From assembly GCF_001625215.2 (NCBI RefSeq), contig NC_030387.2, positions 36,603,606-36,667,605 of the forward strand: a stretch of DNA of 64,000 nucleotides. Direction: 5' to 3'. The stretch comes from Daucus carota subsp. sativus (taxonomy: Eukaryota > Streptophyta > Magnoliopsida > Apiales > Apiaceae). Positions 25,101-38,700 of the stretch are shown here, one piece after another (position 1 is the stretch's first letter; each line of letters starts with the position of its first letter). The position numbers and the translations under genes were made by a program. The notes below the pieces were generated by a model. That model ran no database searches. It was not told where the DNA came from and worked only from the letters and a program-made list of their open reading frames with translations.

Positions 25101-25550
25101 CATGAACTACAATAAAAATGTCAATTAGTGAACAAATCTAGAATTAGACGGATTAGCAATTTAGCAGGGTAAATATAAAGGTAAAAGAAGATAAAAAAAA
25201 GAAGCGAGGGGGGACAGGAAATATAAGTGCACGTGTGGTTAGCTGGTCGAGGGTGTTCAAAACTGGCTACAACTCCTTTGTTTCCGGTAACCCAAACCTG
25301 TGGTCAAATGTTAAATTCTATCTCCATCTTAGTACTATAATAACACTAACATAAACACCACTTTACTGTAATAAAATCCATTACAGTAGAGTACTGTAGT
25401 ATTCTTTTGCTTTTCAAGAAAATAAAAAATGAGTCTTGGCAAATCTTGTTGAACAAAGACTGTGAAGGAGATACCCCTCTCCCCACACCTCTAAAATAAA
25501 AAAGAAAATAAAAGGTGCTTGGATCAGAAGAGGGAGCCTTTGCAGGAGAT
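22132..25550. other. Long AT-rich intergenic region with a MITE relic
   Basis: No gene seen. 23510-23745 is a relic of the MITE family also at 49104-49290 and 50429-51701 (shared AATCACTTATAAGTCTTAAC and an end reading CCAAACAGACCCT). G-box cores CACGTG occur at 24275-24280 and 25230-25235, the second about 0.85 kb upstream of the U-box start codon. The short frame at 23959-24141 has no recognisable feature. Confidence 0.45.
23510..23745. mobile_element. MITE relic
   Basis: Related over most of its length to 49104-49290 and to the outer element 50429-51701 (shared GTTTGTGTAAA.AATCAAGAA, the ATCACTTATAAGTCTTAACT block and a C/A-rich end). Its right end, CCAAACAGACCCT, is the inverse of a GGGTCTGTTTGG terminus. 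The left end is unclear. Confidence 0.55.
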
Positions 25551-26086
25551 GGCCCTTTCTCTCTCTCCTCTCTCACTCTCTCTCTAGCTTTTTTCCCTCT
25601 GGTATGAATTGATATCTCTCTTTTGATTTATTTTTTTTGTGTGTTTTTGCCATCTGGGTCATTGTTGTTTTGATTGTTTTTTGTTTATTTGGGTATAATT
25701 GTTATTGGGTTTTTTTTGGGTGGGATTATTGCTCATTGGACTAATGATTCAAGCCTTTTTAAGCTTTAGGAGGAAGTGAACTTTGTTTTCAGGGAAGTGT
25801 AGTTGATTACATGCTTGTTTTTGTTAGTAATGAGTGTTTTGACCAGGGGAAAAAGTAGTGCTAGTGAACAATATAAAGTGAAAAAGGTGTTGTAAGAGAA
25901 AGAGGGTCTTGTTGCTTGTGATTGCTATTGAAAGATAGATGCTTTGTGTAGTTTTCAAGTCTTTTTCTCTCTCTCATTACTCCAATTATTGATTTATAGT
26001 TGGAAGAAAGTTTGTGCATTTGGGGACAATTAGAGGGTTTGGTTGGTTGGTTTAGTTTGGGATAATTTGCTTTTGAGATTTCCAAA
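25551..26086 (+). promoter_or_regulatory. Likely 5' leader of the U-box gene
   Basis: A CT-rich run at 25555-25600 (CTTTCTCTCTCTCCTCTCTC) followed by T-rich sequence up to ATG 26087 is typical of plant 5' untranslated leaders. CTCTG|GTATGA at about 25600 could be the donor of a leader intron. The transcription start was not determined. Confidence 0.4.
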
Positions 26087-27436
26087 ATGCCTATGTATAA
26101 ACAAATGAAGAGGGATGGGATTCTTGGGTGTGATGGGGGTGCTGATAGTCTGGTACTGGATCTGGACACTGCTGTCAAAGATGGTGTTCTCGGCGGTGTT
26201 GCTAATGCGGGTTTCTGCGGTGTGGTTGGGAAGAAATTGGATCTGTTTAAGATGGTTGAAGAGCTTAATTTGGCTGACGTTCCGGATGTTTTTATTTGCC
26301 CCATTTCTCTTGAACCAATGCAAGACCCGGTAACTCTTTGTACTGGACAGACATATGAGAGGGCCAACATAATGAAATGGTTTAATTTAGGGCACTACAC
26401 TTGCCCTACTACAATGCAAGAGCTTTGGGATGATACTATTACCTCTAATACAACTCTTTACCAGTTGATTTATACCTGGTTTTCGCAGAGGTATTTGCAA
26501 ATGAAGAAAAAATCGGAAGATGTTCAAGAAAGGGCATCGGAGTATTTGACAACCTTGAAGAAGGTGAAGGGTCAGGCTAGGGTTCAAGTTCTCAAGGAGC
26601 TAAAACAAGTTGTAGCAGCACATGCAAATGCTGGAAACAGGGTGGTTGATGAAGGCGGGGTGGCTCTTATATCATCATTGCTTGGTCCTTTCACATCACA
26701 TGCTGTTGGTTCTGAAGTTGTTGCGATTCTTGTGAATTTGCATCTTGACTCGGAATCAAAAGTAAAGTTGATAGAGCCTGCAAAGATTTCGTTAATGGTG
26801 GATATGTTGAATGAAGGATCAATAGGCACCAAAATCAATTGCACACAATTGCTGATAACATTAATGGATGTGAAAGATTTTCAAGCAGAAGTTATTTCGA
26901 GCCACAGATTATTGGTTGCTCTGCTGAGGCTGGTGCGAGATAGGAAAAACCCAACTGGAATTTTTCCTGGCCTAAGTTTGCTGAAAATGATATGCCTGCA
27001 TGCAGAGGTCCGGAACCTGATTGTAGCCGTTGGTGCTGTACCACAATTGGTAGAAATGCTGCCTAATTTAAGTTCCGATTGCTTGGAAATATCGCTTATT
27101 ATATTGGACACTCTGTCCTCTTCTCCAGAAGGTTGCATTGCCTTGAAAGATTGTTCGAGAACTATACCCAATTTGGTGAGACTTCTAATGAAGGTTTCTG
27201 AAAGCTCCATGCAGTACGCGTTGTCAATATTGTCAGCTGTATGCAAACTATCCCCTGAGGAATGCTCATCACTTGCTGTGGATGCTGGTCTTGCGGCAAA
27301 GCTCCTCCTTGTGATTCAAAGTGGCTGCAATCCTGTATTGAAACAGAAATCAGCAGAACTCTTGAAGCTATGCAGTTTAAACTGTTCAGACACTATCTTC
27401 ATTTCCAAGTGCAAGCTTACCAGAACAACTCAATGA
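26087..27436 (+). CDS. U-box/ARM-repeat E3 ubiquitin ligase, PUB30/PUB31-like
   Basis: Intronless frame of 449 codons from ATG 26087 to TGA. A U-box lies at about residues 66-138 (VPDVFICPISLEPMQDPVTL, then TGQTYERANIMKWF and CPTT). This fold binds E2 enzymes and supports ubiquitin transfer without zinc. About 300 residues of armadillo-type helical repeats follow (roughly 150-440), which normally select substrates. The short N-terminal region before the U-box, beginning MPMY, and the total length fit the plant PUB30/PUB31 subgroup rather than the larger UND-containing PUBs. Expected to act in cytosol or nucleus in protein turnover; the substrate is unknown. No neighbour suggests a pathway. 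Confidence 0.92.
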   Translation: MPMYKQMKRDGILGCDGGADSLVLDLDTAVKDGVLGGVANAGFCGVVGKKLDLFKMVEELNLADVPDVFICPISLEPMQDPVTLCTGQTYERANIMKWFNLGHYTCPTTMQELWDDTITSNTTLYQLIYTWFSQRYLQMKKKSEDVQERASEYLTTLKKVKGQARVQVLKELKQVVAAHANAGNRVVDEGGVALISSLLGPFTSHAVGSEVVAILVNLHLDSESKVKLIEPAKISLMVDMLNEGSIGTKINCTQLLITLMDVKDFQAEVISSHRLLVALLRLVRDRKNPTGIFPGLSLLKMICLHAEVRNLIVAVGAVPQLVEMLPNLSSDCLEISLIILDTLSSSPEGCIALKDCSRTIPNLVRLLMKVSESSMQYALSILSAVCKLSPEECSSLAVDAGLAAKLLLVIQSGCNPVLKQKSAELLKLCSLNCSDTIFISKCKLTRTTQ

Positions 27437-30400
27437 CGCATGATTTGTCCCGGTGCTACACATAATGCTGCAAAACGAACGCACTGATGCAATTTCAGAA
27501 TCTTCAAAATTGGAAATTCTATTTCAGAACTTGGATCAATAGATATGACCATAAGGGATTTATGTTACGAGGTAAAAGCATGGTCTTCTCGTGTATATAT
27601 TCAGATTACTTCTAGTTCAACTCGATTCACAGTTTTGCCTGATTAGACCACAAAACATTTGCTTCTAGTTGATAAAATCCAGCTCCCTTTAAGCCGGTAA
27701 CCCAAAGTCAAAAAATAAGCCCCGGGGTTGCCAGCTATGAAGTGGGGTTGTAATTTACTTTCGTAAAGGTTTTGATGATAATAGGACTGCCCGAAAACAA
27801 GTCACGTTGCTTCAATTCATGTCCAGTTCTTTGAATGGCTGATATTTCAACCAGAATTTCACCGCAATTATAAATATTTGAAGCCTGCATCGAACCATAA
27901 GCAAGCGGTAAATGGGCTCGCAGAGACCTTCAATTTCTTTACAACCTTTGTGGCCATGTAGGCAGTTTTGTTCTGTGCATCAGAGTTTAGTTTCCAGACA
28001 TCAACATGGTCTATGCATTCCATATTCGTACATGTAAACCAATGGTTCATTTTCAATGTTATTTCTTATCCATCTTGAATGTTATTTTTGTGTGCACAAT
28101 TCAGTGCTGTTTTATCAGAATGCTCCAGATAATTTGCCATTAGCCACCATCTGTAACGTGTAGAAACAGCAATCTGTTCTTTGTAGACCGACCCTTGACA
28201 CTGAATACACGAGGGGTACGAATATTTGGTCCTTGTTTAGGTTGAGATAACAACAGGGAGTCTCTGTTAACTCTCCCTCAAGTCACTGGTGATGTGAAAT
28301 GAAAGAGAAGAAAGTTGCTGTTACTCAACAGTGGGGAAAACAGAGGCAGTCATTGGACTGTCATCTCATAACTCAACATCTCAACCCTACCCGTGACTAT
28401 GCAACAATAATCTTTCTTTTTGTACGAAAACATGGTAAAATAACAATTTGACGTGGATCTAACAAGTTCTGTAGCAGTCTTCAGATTTTTTAAGTCTGTC
28501 CAACACCCTCAGGTTGTGTTCACTTCATCGCAAATAAAACAGTTTTGGCACGAACGGATGCTTCAAATGGAACGAAAAATTAGGTTGTTTGCCATATCGC
28601 TTTATCTGAATTATTGAACTTTGTTACATCTAAATAGTCGGGAACGAGCGTGATTGGATAATCAAATAGCGGGTTTAGCATGTATTGTTTCGGAACTTTC
28701 GCTCTCGCTCACCCCGAAAAGTATCAGAACATATACTCATTTCCAAGGCACTTTACTTCGGTCTTGGGCACTTTATTTAGAGTTGAAAGCTAAAAGAGGA
28801 CGAAAGGAGTCGTAAAGATTAGCATTCAGACCGGCACAGTAATGCCCATGAACTCGAGTCAAAATGTAGAATGGTACTGGGCATTCTGGCTTGTTCCTTT
28901 TCATTGTGCATGTGAACAATTTAAATGCAAAAGCATTTGGAGCTGGCTAACTTTATGGTCCAAGCCCTCGCTTTGGCCTTTGGCCCTGTGTACTTTGGTT
29001 GTATCAAAATGTCACAAGGGTGTTGCATTACTTATGTGTTGTATCAGTAGATAAATGAGTAAATCGTCCTTTGCATGTCTCACCTTTTTGTTATTTGAAT
29101 TTCAGTAAATTATTTTTACCATCAATCTACTCATTCCCCAACTTTAGATATCAATAACAGAGATGTTTTTCTTCTAAAAACAATAAATCAAACATTGAGG
29201 TTCTGATAAATATCGATACCCCGGTATCCAACATTACAAAAAGCTCCATTCCGTTGAGCAAAAGCCAACATGATAATCTTAGGCAGACTAGAGTGTCCAG
29301 TAATACGTCTTTTGTTTTTTTTTGCTAAATAATAATACGTCTTTTCACCGAAGCCAACATGACAATTAAATATGACACCCAGTCTCAAAACGGTGAATTG
29401 TAGCATAAATACCATTTCGACAATTTAGTGACTCCTTCAAAAGGTATAAACATGGTTCATACTTGCAGGGAATTTTAATTCAACTACTACTGCTAGATGA
29501 ACTTCTAGCATATATTCATAGTATATATACATTTTTTCTTCATCTGTAAAAAAAGTTAAAGAAGCTTCCACAAAATGATAATAAGCATTCTTCATCTTCT
29601 TATATTGATCACAGCAGTGAAAATATTTCAACAATATGAACGAATATATGCTTTAAATGGACTAGTTCATATTATGCCCAAGAACTCCCAGCTTTTACTT
29701 CTCATATATACGGGCACTTTTCACTGTTAATATTGGAGCCTTTGGGGGCGTAACTATATCTGAGGGGGAAGTTCAGGGCAAAGCAAGCAGCTGGAGGCCT
29801 GGATCTGCTGCACAAAGATATATGATGGTGCAAAGTGTCTACATCCAGCCACTGTTTAAAGGAACTGCAATTGAAAGAAAAACAAAAAATATTAAGATCG
29901 TTAACTTCCCAGAGTCATGTTAGTCCTCAGACCATGTGGTTCCAAACTCATTTAGTCACAAACCTTCCATGCACAAATCACAAACCTATACAAACATATC
30001 TGCATTGTTTACCCATTGGAAAAAAAATAAATTACCAACTTGAATAAAATAGTAATTATTCCATTAGCATATAGAATCCCAAATCTAATGTGATTGAAAA
30101 ATCCCAACACTAGTAAAATAAATGAAACCGCATACCTAACACATCTTGGGCAAAAAGATGGATGAATATGATAATTGAAGATGTACAAAGAGATGAGTGG
30201 TTAATTAGCATGTTCCAGCAGGAGGCCATGACTAGGATAATGTATATAAGCATAAATGTATATGATATATGTAGATGTGTGTTGAGGACGGATGAGAAGA
30301 CCGACATGGATGAACCGGAGCCAGCTGACAAGCGGGAGTATACAAAAACATTTTATAACTTTATAATGCAGGACAGACTGTAAATAATGAATCGTTGGAT

Positions 30401-31404
30401 AAAAAAGGTACAAAAGACAAACTTGGGTGCATTAACTTGAAAAGTTTTCACTACACCGAAGGTTTCCAGCCACAAAGGGAGAACCGTTATGGATTGCACC
30501 CAAGAAGAGACTCAATTCAATATTTAAAGATATTTTTAATATCAAGTCTTCTTAATTTGTGCGGAATTACATCACTTATATGAGAATAGAACTCTTATCG
30601 TATAACCTAATGAAATAAACCCGTGACACAATAAGGCTTATTATAATTAAACTACTTATTTAATATTCTACTAGCCCCACCTATATAATAAATAGACAAA
30701 TGTGTTGATAAAATATATAATAATACTCGGTCAATAAATCGATATTTATGCCGTTGATAATGAATGTTAGTGACAGTTTTGACAAAATGAAAGCATAGCC
30801 ATGATTCAGAGGCTCCCTTGCATTTCTAGCAGAGGAGTGAATTCAGCTTAGAAAAACTAGCATGTCCAATAGCCTACAATGATGAAAATAACGAAGCTGT
30901 GATTTGTAATTTGTGACAGGCAAACCTTCTAGATATAAGTGAATACACGGGTAAATGCAATTCTTAATTGTGAGTTTTATTTCTGATTCTAAAAGGCATC
31001 TGGACCAGAAACACATATTTGGACCTCATACTAGGTAATGTAAGAAACTATTGCAAGCCAGAGAGATAACATTCACACAAGCTATATGAATGCCACCAGG
31101 TTAACGTTATTGTCTCTGAACTCAGCATACAGATTACAAAGTATAACAATATAAGGATGAATGGATAACACGGAAATATATCAGACCCGTATTAATTATT
31201 TCAGTTTTTAAAAACACATACATATTCAATATTTAGTCCTTATTTATTTTCAGATGCACAAGCACATTACTAATGGTCATTTTATCAAACTATATACAAC
31301 AAAATCAGGAAAAGTTTGGATTTTCATTTGTTGCTCGACTGTTTAGAGCATCTTTAATTGGGTTGGTTAAATAAATAAATATATATATATATATAGAGAG
31401 AGAG
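27437..31404. other. Intergenic
   Basis: No supported gene. The first several hundred bases probably include the U-box gene's 3' UTR. Short open frames (for example 28842-29054, 30162-30383, 30395-30583) show no domain or codon pattern I recognise. Confidence 0.4.
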
Positions 31405-31411
31405 AGGTGTT

Positions 31412-31710
31412 ACCACTTTTTATCGAAGACCTCGGACACCATGTATGTTCAGCAATTAAAGCATTGCAAAACATATAATTTTGCAAATAATATTCTATTA
31501 AAATCATTATATAATTAAAAATCTTGAAAAATAAAACATGTTTTGCAAGCAAGACATTGCAAAACATGTCTAGCTTGCAAAACATACATTTTTTTTCAGA
31601 TATTCAATGAAATAGCACTATTCATATAATATGCTTTGTAAAATAATAAATTTTGCAATGCTTTTGTTGCACAACATACATAGTCTCCGAGGTCTCCGGT
31701 AAAAATGGGT
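31412..31710. mobile_element. Foldback MITE
   Basis: About 300 bp with inverted repeats of roughly 58 bp. The left end reads CCACTTTTTATCGAAGACCT and the right end, reversed, CCATTTTTACCGGAGACCT. Both continue through TATGTATGTT and AAAGCATTGCAAAA. The interior is AT-rich with no coding capacity and repeats the TTGCAAAACAT word several times. No clear target-site duplication was found, so the superfamily is uncertain. An (AT)n/(AG)n microsatellite abuts the left end. Confidence 0.75.
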
Positions 31711-32648
31711 TTGCATAGAACTTTAGTCTCACAAACACAAACACACACACACACACACACACAGTAATAGGGTTAGTTATATTGATTGGCTAAAATGATA
31801 TGAAACAGTTATTGGCCAAAATACACCAACCAAAAAGGTGTTCTTCTCCGTTGGGTTTAGCTATAATTATTATCATTTTTTCACTAACATATTTCTAGAG
31901 GTAAATATCCATAAGAAAGGGTTTGTTGCCACCTAGGATATTGCCAAGGGGTTGCATCCCATTGGAGATGCATGCTCTTACTTGCATTTCGAAGCGTTTA
32001 AATAATATAGCTAGATCTAACATCCATCTACATTTTTTACCGGTTAAAATATTAAATCTATGTCACATGAAAAAAAATTCTTATGAAAAAATCTAATTTC
32101 ATGTTCTAAGCACTTCAAGTTGCCCCTAAAGAGGCAGGAAAACTATCTATAAATAGAGACACGAGGAAATAAACTATACTCTATAAGTTAATATAATAAT
32201 ATTTTATTCTGTTATCTTTTAATTGAAATTTTTATTAACAATTTTTATTTTGTAATTTGAAATATAAATAGGACCTAAAAATTTGGAGGCCAATGCAATG
32301 GGGCTCCATTCACGCCCTTTTCATGAGGCCTGTGGAAAATTAAAGTTTCTTAATGTTTTAGAATGTGATGCAAATGTTAAATTAGTATAAGATTTTTCTC
32401 GTTTGTTATCCCAGAAACATCGTGTCAAATCTGCGTCAGGATTTCATCCAAAAAACAATGTGAAATTACGTTTATTATAAAGGCAGTAATGTATTAAGGA
32501 ATTCAAATTTATAAACTTGAGTATGTCTGACATGCTGAATTGTTACAGGGACTTTTTAGACATACCCCTGGCAACCCTCTAAATGACATTAGATTGACAT
32601 TCTAGCTTATGGACTAACCTGAATTTGCAAGAGACAATGGTAAGGTTT
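31711..32648. other. Intergenic, downstream of the EngB-type gene
   Basis: No gene seen. Contains a (CA)n microsatellite near 31736-31764. The final part probably holds the 3' UTR of the GTPase gene. Confidence 0.45.
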
Positions 32649-34799
32649 TTAGTTATCCCAGTAGTTTCTGAGCTGAGACATATGCAGAAGAAGATCATCC
32701 CTACCCAAACCAGTGGAACTACTGGTCATGATCCAAGGAGGATGTATCTTGTAATTCCGACTGATCAGCTCCTGAAAACTCTTGATGTTCTCATCAGGTC
32801 TTTTTCCTTTTCCACCCTTCATTTTGTCACATTTCGTAAAGACCAATGTCATTGCTATCTGAAAAGTTGGACAGAAATGCAACAAACCATGAAAAGTCGG
32901 AACCCAAGCCTTTAAAATCCTAATAATGAACATCTGCTGTTATATGAAAGAATTGGCAAGTAGCATACATTGTTTCGTCCAAGCCAATTAGCACAGTCAA
33001 GGTCAATCTTCTGTGGCGGTACACTAGCATCTACTAGTAGTAGAACTGCAACCAAAGTTTCTCTATTCAAAAAGTAACCTTTGGTGAATGAAGACCAGTC
33101 CATTCTAGCAGACTCTGGTGCATTTGCAAAACTGCAAATATAGTGAATTTTTTAAATTTAGTGCTCAAAGAGTCAAAGATGCATAACCACTGAAAGTTCT
33201 AAGATTGAGTTGGAAACAGAAAATTTATTAAATGGACTACAAATGACATGAATTAAGTTATCATTTTAAATTCACAAAAATGAGTTTATTTTTGAATGTC
33301 ACGGAATTGAAGTATTGAATTTGAACCAAATTCAAATTGAAATTATACTGAAAACCCAAGCATATCATTTGAATTGAAGTAATAAAACATCACATGTGTC
33401 GGGCCAAAAAAAAATTGTAGTCGCAGAATATAGTGGCAACTTGATATTTCTTGCATCATCTAGGTTCCTGGAAAAAAGCTGTTATCAATCAAATTACCAG
33501 TTTGATTACTGGTACAGACAATGACTTGCGGTAGATGTAGTATATAGCTTTAATCAAAAGAGATTCCATTAAACTCCCAACAGAAAGCTATCTCACTGTA
33601 AAAGATCTTCTATTGGCATTCACAGACACACTAACAAAGGTCACAAAGGTCATCACTCGTCAGACAGTATACCTTACTTGTAAGTTGTGCTACATAAAAA
33701 TCTTATGTAAAATATTACTTGCTACTTAGGATTCCTGACTGACTTCATAGAAAACAAGGTCTAAGGACAAGAAAACCCAGGCGGAACAAGATAAAAAAGA
33801 AACGGACAAACGGTACAAAGTCCTAAATGGTGTAGATCTGGAGTCCCTATGAACTTAAGAAATAGCCACGGACACAAAAAAATAGAGTCCATGGACACAT
33901 TATTGCTAATTGAACATCGGTCAGAAAATGTGTTCAAAGTGTAGAACAGATGCTAACTCGAGAATTAGGAGGTCAACCTATATGTATGCCTGCATTTACT
34001 TTGGATGTACACACAGCTACAGGATGAATACTTGTAAAAGCTTTAAGTAGCATACTAAGCAAACATATAATGGTAATTATTGATTACAGGGTTCCCTAGA
34101 GAAAATTATAACAATGTGATCAGAAAGTAAAAGGTCTTTGCACATTACCCTTAAGAGTTAAATCACAGAATCGAAATTCCATAACATAGAACAAAGCTCT
34201 CACTCACCCGTAACCAGGCAAATCCACAAGATACCAACTCTTATTCACCAAGAAATGATTAATTAGCTGAGTCTTCCCTGAAAAATCACAAAAATTTCCC
34301 ATTAAAGATCAAATCTTTATCATCACAAAATCAAAATATTAAAGACAAAAAAAAGTAAAAAACACAAACCTGGTTTCTTAGAAGTGAGAGCTACTTCTTT
34401 CTTTCTTACAAGAGTATTAATGAGAGAAGACTTGCCAACATTAGAGCGACCAAGCATAGCAAATTCAGGACGCTCATCTTTGGGACAGTCCTTAGGCCTG
34501 ACACTACTCCCCACAAACTCAACTTGTTTAATCTTGGAGTCACCAGCATAGGGGCCCACCACAATGTTAGAACCAGGGAGTATCATTTGGTCAGTGACCT
34601 CATCTGGGTCAAGCCCAGGTGGAATGAAAAGAGTGGGTTGGCTGGGCTTGGGGAGAGTGGGCTTTGGAGTGGCGGAGATGTGGTGGGGTAAGCGGGTTTG
34701 AGGGGTGGTGGAGAAGGGGAAAGATAGGGAGGGCTTTGGAGGAGACGGTGGTGTGGGGAGGTGGAGACATGAGAGGCGAATACGAACTGCTGCGAGCAT
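32649..34799 (-). CDS. EngB/YihA-type GTP-binding protein, probably organellar
   Basis: Four minus-strand exons, 34370-34799, 34208-34277, 32969-33131 and 32649-32858, join in phase at GT-AG borders to give 290 residues. All G motifs are present: G1 GRSNVGKSS (117-125), G2 Thr146 in PGKTQ, G3 DLPGYG (162-167), G4 TKCD (229-232) and G5 SSSTG (267-271). This spacing and the LVDLPGYG block are characteristic of the EngB family (Arabidopsis At2g22870/EMB2001-like), which acts in ribosome assembly. The first 60 residues are Ser/Pro/Thr-rich with almost no acidic residues, fitting a plastid or mitochondrial transit peptide. The plastid is the more usual site, but this is inference. It is divergent from the BSD gene about 0.94 kb away. 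Confidence 0.93.
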
Positions 34800-35741
34800 T
34801 TTCGTGTTTTGCTTTACCCAGATGAAAATAATTTAAGTTTTGCACCGCTCAGCTGTCTATAGAAAATATTTCTGTTAAAATAATTTATTACGATAATATT
34901 TTAAATAATCAGCCAATTTTTAGAATACCCGTTTTTAGAATACCCGTTTCTAAATTCGATCGGAATTCATTCGATTATCAATTAATTGATTATTTATTTT
35001 TGCGAAGGTCAAGTCCAACTCATTTGGACCTCTCAAGGTTCTAACCAAGAGGCATGTAAATCCCAAAAACGTATAGTTTCTCCTCCAAAAATATTTTTTC
35101 CAGTGGGAAAACGCATCAAATATTTACCGAAACCGGTAGATCTTTAAGCAGAGTCCACGTTAGCTCCAGCCGTTGGTCTCTAACTAGAAAAATAAATGCT
35201 TGAGCTTGAGAAGTTTCTGGTCGAGTGGGTCCGTAAAACTCGCTAAGATGGGTAATATTATTGAACTAGAGTTTTATTAGGATGGACGATATTATTGAAC
35301 CAAACAATACAACAAGCAATGAAACTAAAAACGGAGAAAGCCGCTAAACTATAAAAAAAATAGTTTCTCCAGACCATGCACACCTAAATTTGATTTTAAT
35401 TATCAATTAATTGATTAATCAGTTGATTTTCAGAACACCGACTCATCTATGTGAATTTTATTTATGTAAGATTAAAAATTTGTTATTTAATCATACTCAC
35501 TAATTTAATTTAAAATACTCACTAATTTAATTTAAAATTTTAAAAAGTAATAATTTAAAACCATCTCATAAATTTCTTAGAAGAACTATCATGTTTAGTT
35601 ATAGTTACTGTTAAAATCGAATTATATCAACAAAAATCGAACTAAACTTCCGTCGGCTGATTAAATCCCGGCCACCTAAAGTCGTCGTCGCTGCCGGCGA
35701 TCTGACATTATAAACTCTCTTTTAAAAACCCACAAATAAAA
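34800..35741. promoter_or_regulatory. Divergent intergenic region between EngB-type and BSD genes
   Basis: About 0.94 kb, AT-rich, between two divergently transcribed genes, so it should hold both promoters. No clear TATA box or transposon was recognised. A short direct duplication (TTTTTAGAATACCCGTTT) lies at 34917-34950. Confidence 0.45.
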
Positions 35742-38700
35742 ATGGCGTCTTGGTTCGCTCGAACTATCGCCAGCACTCTAGATCTCGACGAACCCGAGCA
35801 ACCAAAACAACCCCAAAACGACGACGTTAACCAACCGGAAGATCTCTCCGATGAATCGCCGCCGCTCTCACCCAATCGCAGCGTTAAAGAAGATCTCTCC
35901 GAGCTTACGAAGACCGTAACCCGACAATTCTGGGGCGTCGCCTCGTTTCTTGCCCCACCCGCCACCTCCAATTCGGATCCTCCGACTGATGACCTGGAAG
36001 GATCCGAAATTATACCCGGAATCCGCAGTGACTTTGCTGAGATTGGGGGGAGGTTCAGAAGTGGGATTTCGAAGTTAACTGATAATGTGGCTTCTGTTTC
36101 AGAGATTACGTCGAAAATGGCTTCGAATTTTCTTCAATTGGGGGATGATGAAGAGGAGGAGAGGCAGCAAGGGGATGATGGTGCTGTTGGTGTTACGGAT
36201 GTTGTTGTTGATTTTGTTAAGGACATTACGGTGCATCCGGATACGTGGTTGGATTTTCCTTTACCTGATCACGAAGACGATCAAGGTTGTTTTTGGCTGA
36301 TAGTATCTGTTAATTTTTTTAATATTTGAAAGATACAATTTTTATCGGAAATGTGTTGGTACTTAATTTCGTAATGCCTTTTCGTTTCAATGTGTTATTG
36401 GATGCTAGTGACGCCAGAATAGATATGTGGCCTAGAGAGTTAGAGTAGTATGTTTTAGGAAAATCCAGTTACTCAAGTCATTCAATAATATTAAGTTGGT
36501 ACTGATCTCCACAAGGTCTCACTTGACTCACCAGAATGAATTGATGATTTTGGTCATTGCAGTTAAATTCATTTAAAATTTTGATGTCAGACACGCAGCA
36601 TGACCGTGATTAGCCTGCAAGTAACGTTTGGTTGGCTATTAACATCTCTTTTGCAACCAGCAGATATAACTTTGCATATGTTCTTGTATATACACATGAT
36701 CTTTGATTTAGGGTTTTTTCTCCCCCATTCTCTTTTCCAATCGCACAACTCCGCCCCTTGTTTTTTCTCAGCAGATAGCACGACAAAATACCTTGTATTT
36801 TTCAACAATTTTTTTTCTTCTTATTTTATGTATATATATATGCGGTATCCAACTGTATTGCCATGTCATGCCTTGTAAGCACAATGTTATCACTGTTACG
36901 GTTTCTATATAGGGATTTAATGGTAATGATTAAAATGATATCATTAATTCATTCTAATGAGTCGAGTGAGACGCGTGGAGATTACTGACCAACTTGATAT
37001 CATTGAGTGACTGGTTTGATAATTAATGCAATGTTTTAGTTCTTATAACTAGAACCACAGAGTTTATGATAAAGGTGTGCCAAATTGATGTACGTTTAAT
37101 ATAGAATTCTAGTTAAATACTTCCAATATAGGGTCTTTTGCTTAATTTTCGCTGAAATTTTAACCAGGGCATCTGTTTCGTATTTGATTAGAAGGTAGAA
37201 AATGTGAGGAACAATATTTTTGCATTTCCATTTTCGTTTCCCTTGATGTTTGTTTGTACGGTGGAGATGAAGGCAATAAAAAGCCCATATAAAGAAATGA
37301 TTGCATATTAATTAAAACATAAGACGGACACTCCCAATCAATATCTTTATATGAAATTTTGGTCACCTCAACTCTTTGACACTTTTTTCCTTCCACTCAA
37401 GGCACTTTCTATTCACTGGAAGCCATGCTAATTACTTGATAGGGGTTTCCGAAGTAAATAAATTGCTCTTTTTCTAAGCTAGAAGCCTTTGCTCTTGCTT
37501 CTCCTGAATTATTGGTGGTTTCCGCCTCCATTTTGTCTTGCCACTATTTGTTGTGTCACTTGCAGACATTTTTCTTTTTCCACTTTTACCTTTTTAAGCC
37601 TATATCTCTCCTTTCCCTTCACCAAGATCTCTCCGTCGGTTTTAGTTATTCTGGTTCAGCAATATACAAGAATCACGATTAGTGAAATTTTCTTCATATG
37701 AAACCATAGACCATCTGAGGGAGTAGTGAAACATAGTTTTCTGCTTCACAATATATTACTATCTACTATAATGCTGCTTAAGATGATAAAATAAGTAAGA
37801 AAACGTTCCCTTATATGTTGCCCTTCACATATTCATGATACTAATTATATGCTTTACCATGACAGATTTGCAATTGTAAGGTTGCTATTTATCTTCCATT
37901 GTTATAATTATACATAAAACAAGCAATCTAACTTGCAACATTAATGTTTCTTTTCACCGACTCCAGATTTTGACATGTCTGATGCTCAGCAAGAGCATGC
38001 ATTGGCAGTTGAACAGCTTGTGCCAAGATTGGCTGTTCTTAGGATGGAACTTTGCCCTGGTTACATGAGTGAGGCTTGGTTCTGGAAGATATATTTTATT
38101 CTTCTGCATCCTAGGCTTGACCCACATGATGCTGAAGTTTTATCAACACCCCAGGTATATTGGATTACAACATATTTAAATTTTTAATAATATATTTTCT
38201 GGAGCTATTTCCATATCTTCTCTGGCAGTATAGTTTTGGATTTTAGAAGTTGATGGATGCATGAGATTATTCTTCTGCAATTATGATACTAAACCTTTTT
38301 GAATCTAATACCTGTTAAGAGTTGGTACATCGAATAAGTGATGAATGTGATCTAGTTGACTAGTTCACATCATAAAACTGCATAGATGAACTTTGGAAAA
38401 GTATACCCAACTGTGGTATAGCTGTGGATTCTCCTGTCCTGTATAACGCTTCTAGAAGTATCATAAGTAATTGATATACCAACATCCATCAGGGACATAG
38501 AAAAACCTTACCCTAGTGTCTTTGTTCTTTTCAAACATTGTCTGTAAGAAACACATGGCTTTGAGGAAAATATAATTAATTTGTAAGATGGGAAGTTACT
38601 TTTGGAGATATTTTTGTTTTGAATATCTCTTTCCCTATCTATGATTTTTTGACATAATTTTATAAAGATCTCGTAGATAACATTATACCAAGTTACACTT

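Noticed and set aside
25861-26370. Minus-strand open frame of 169 codons opposite the U-box gene start
   Set aside because: Antisense to the start of the well-supported U-box gene and its leader, with no family resemblance.
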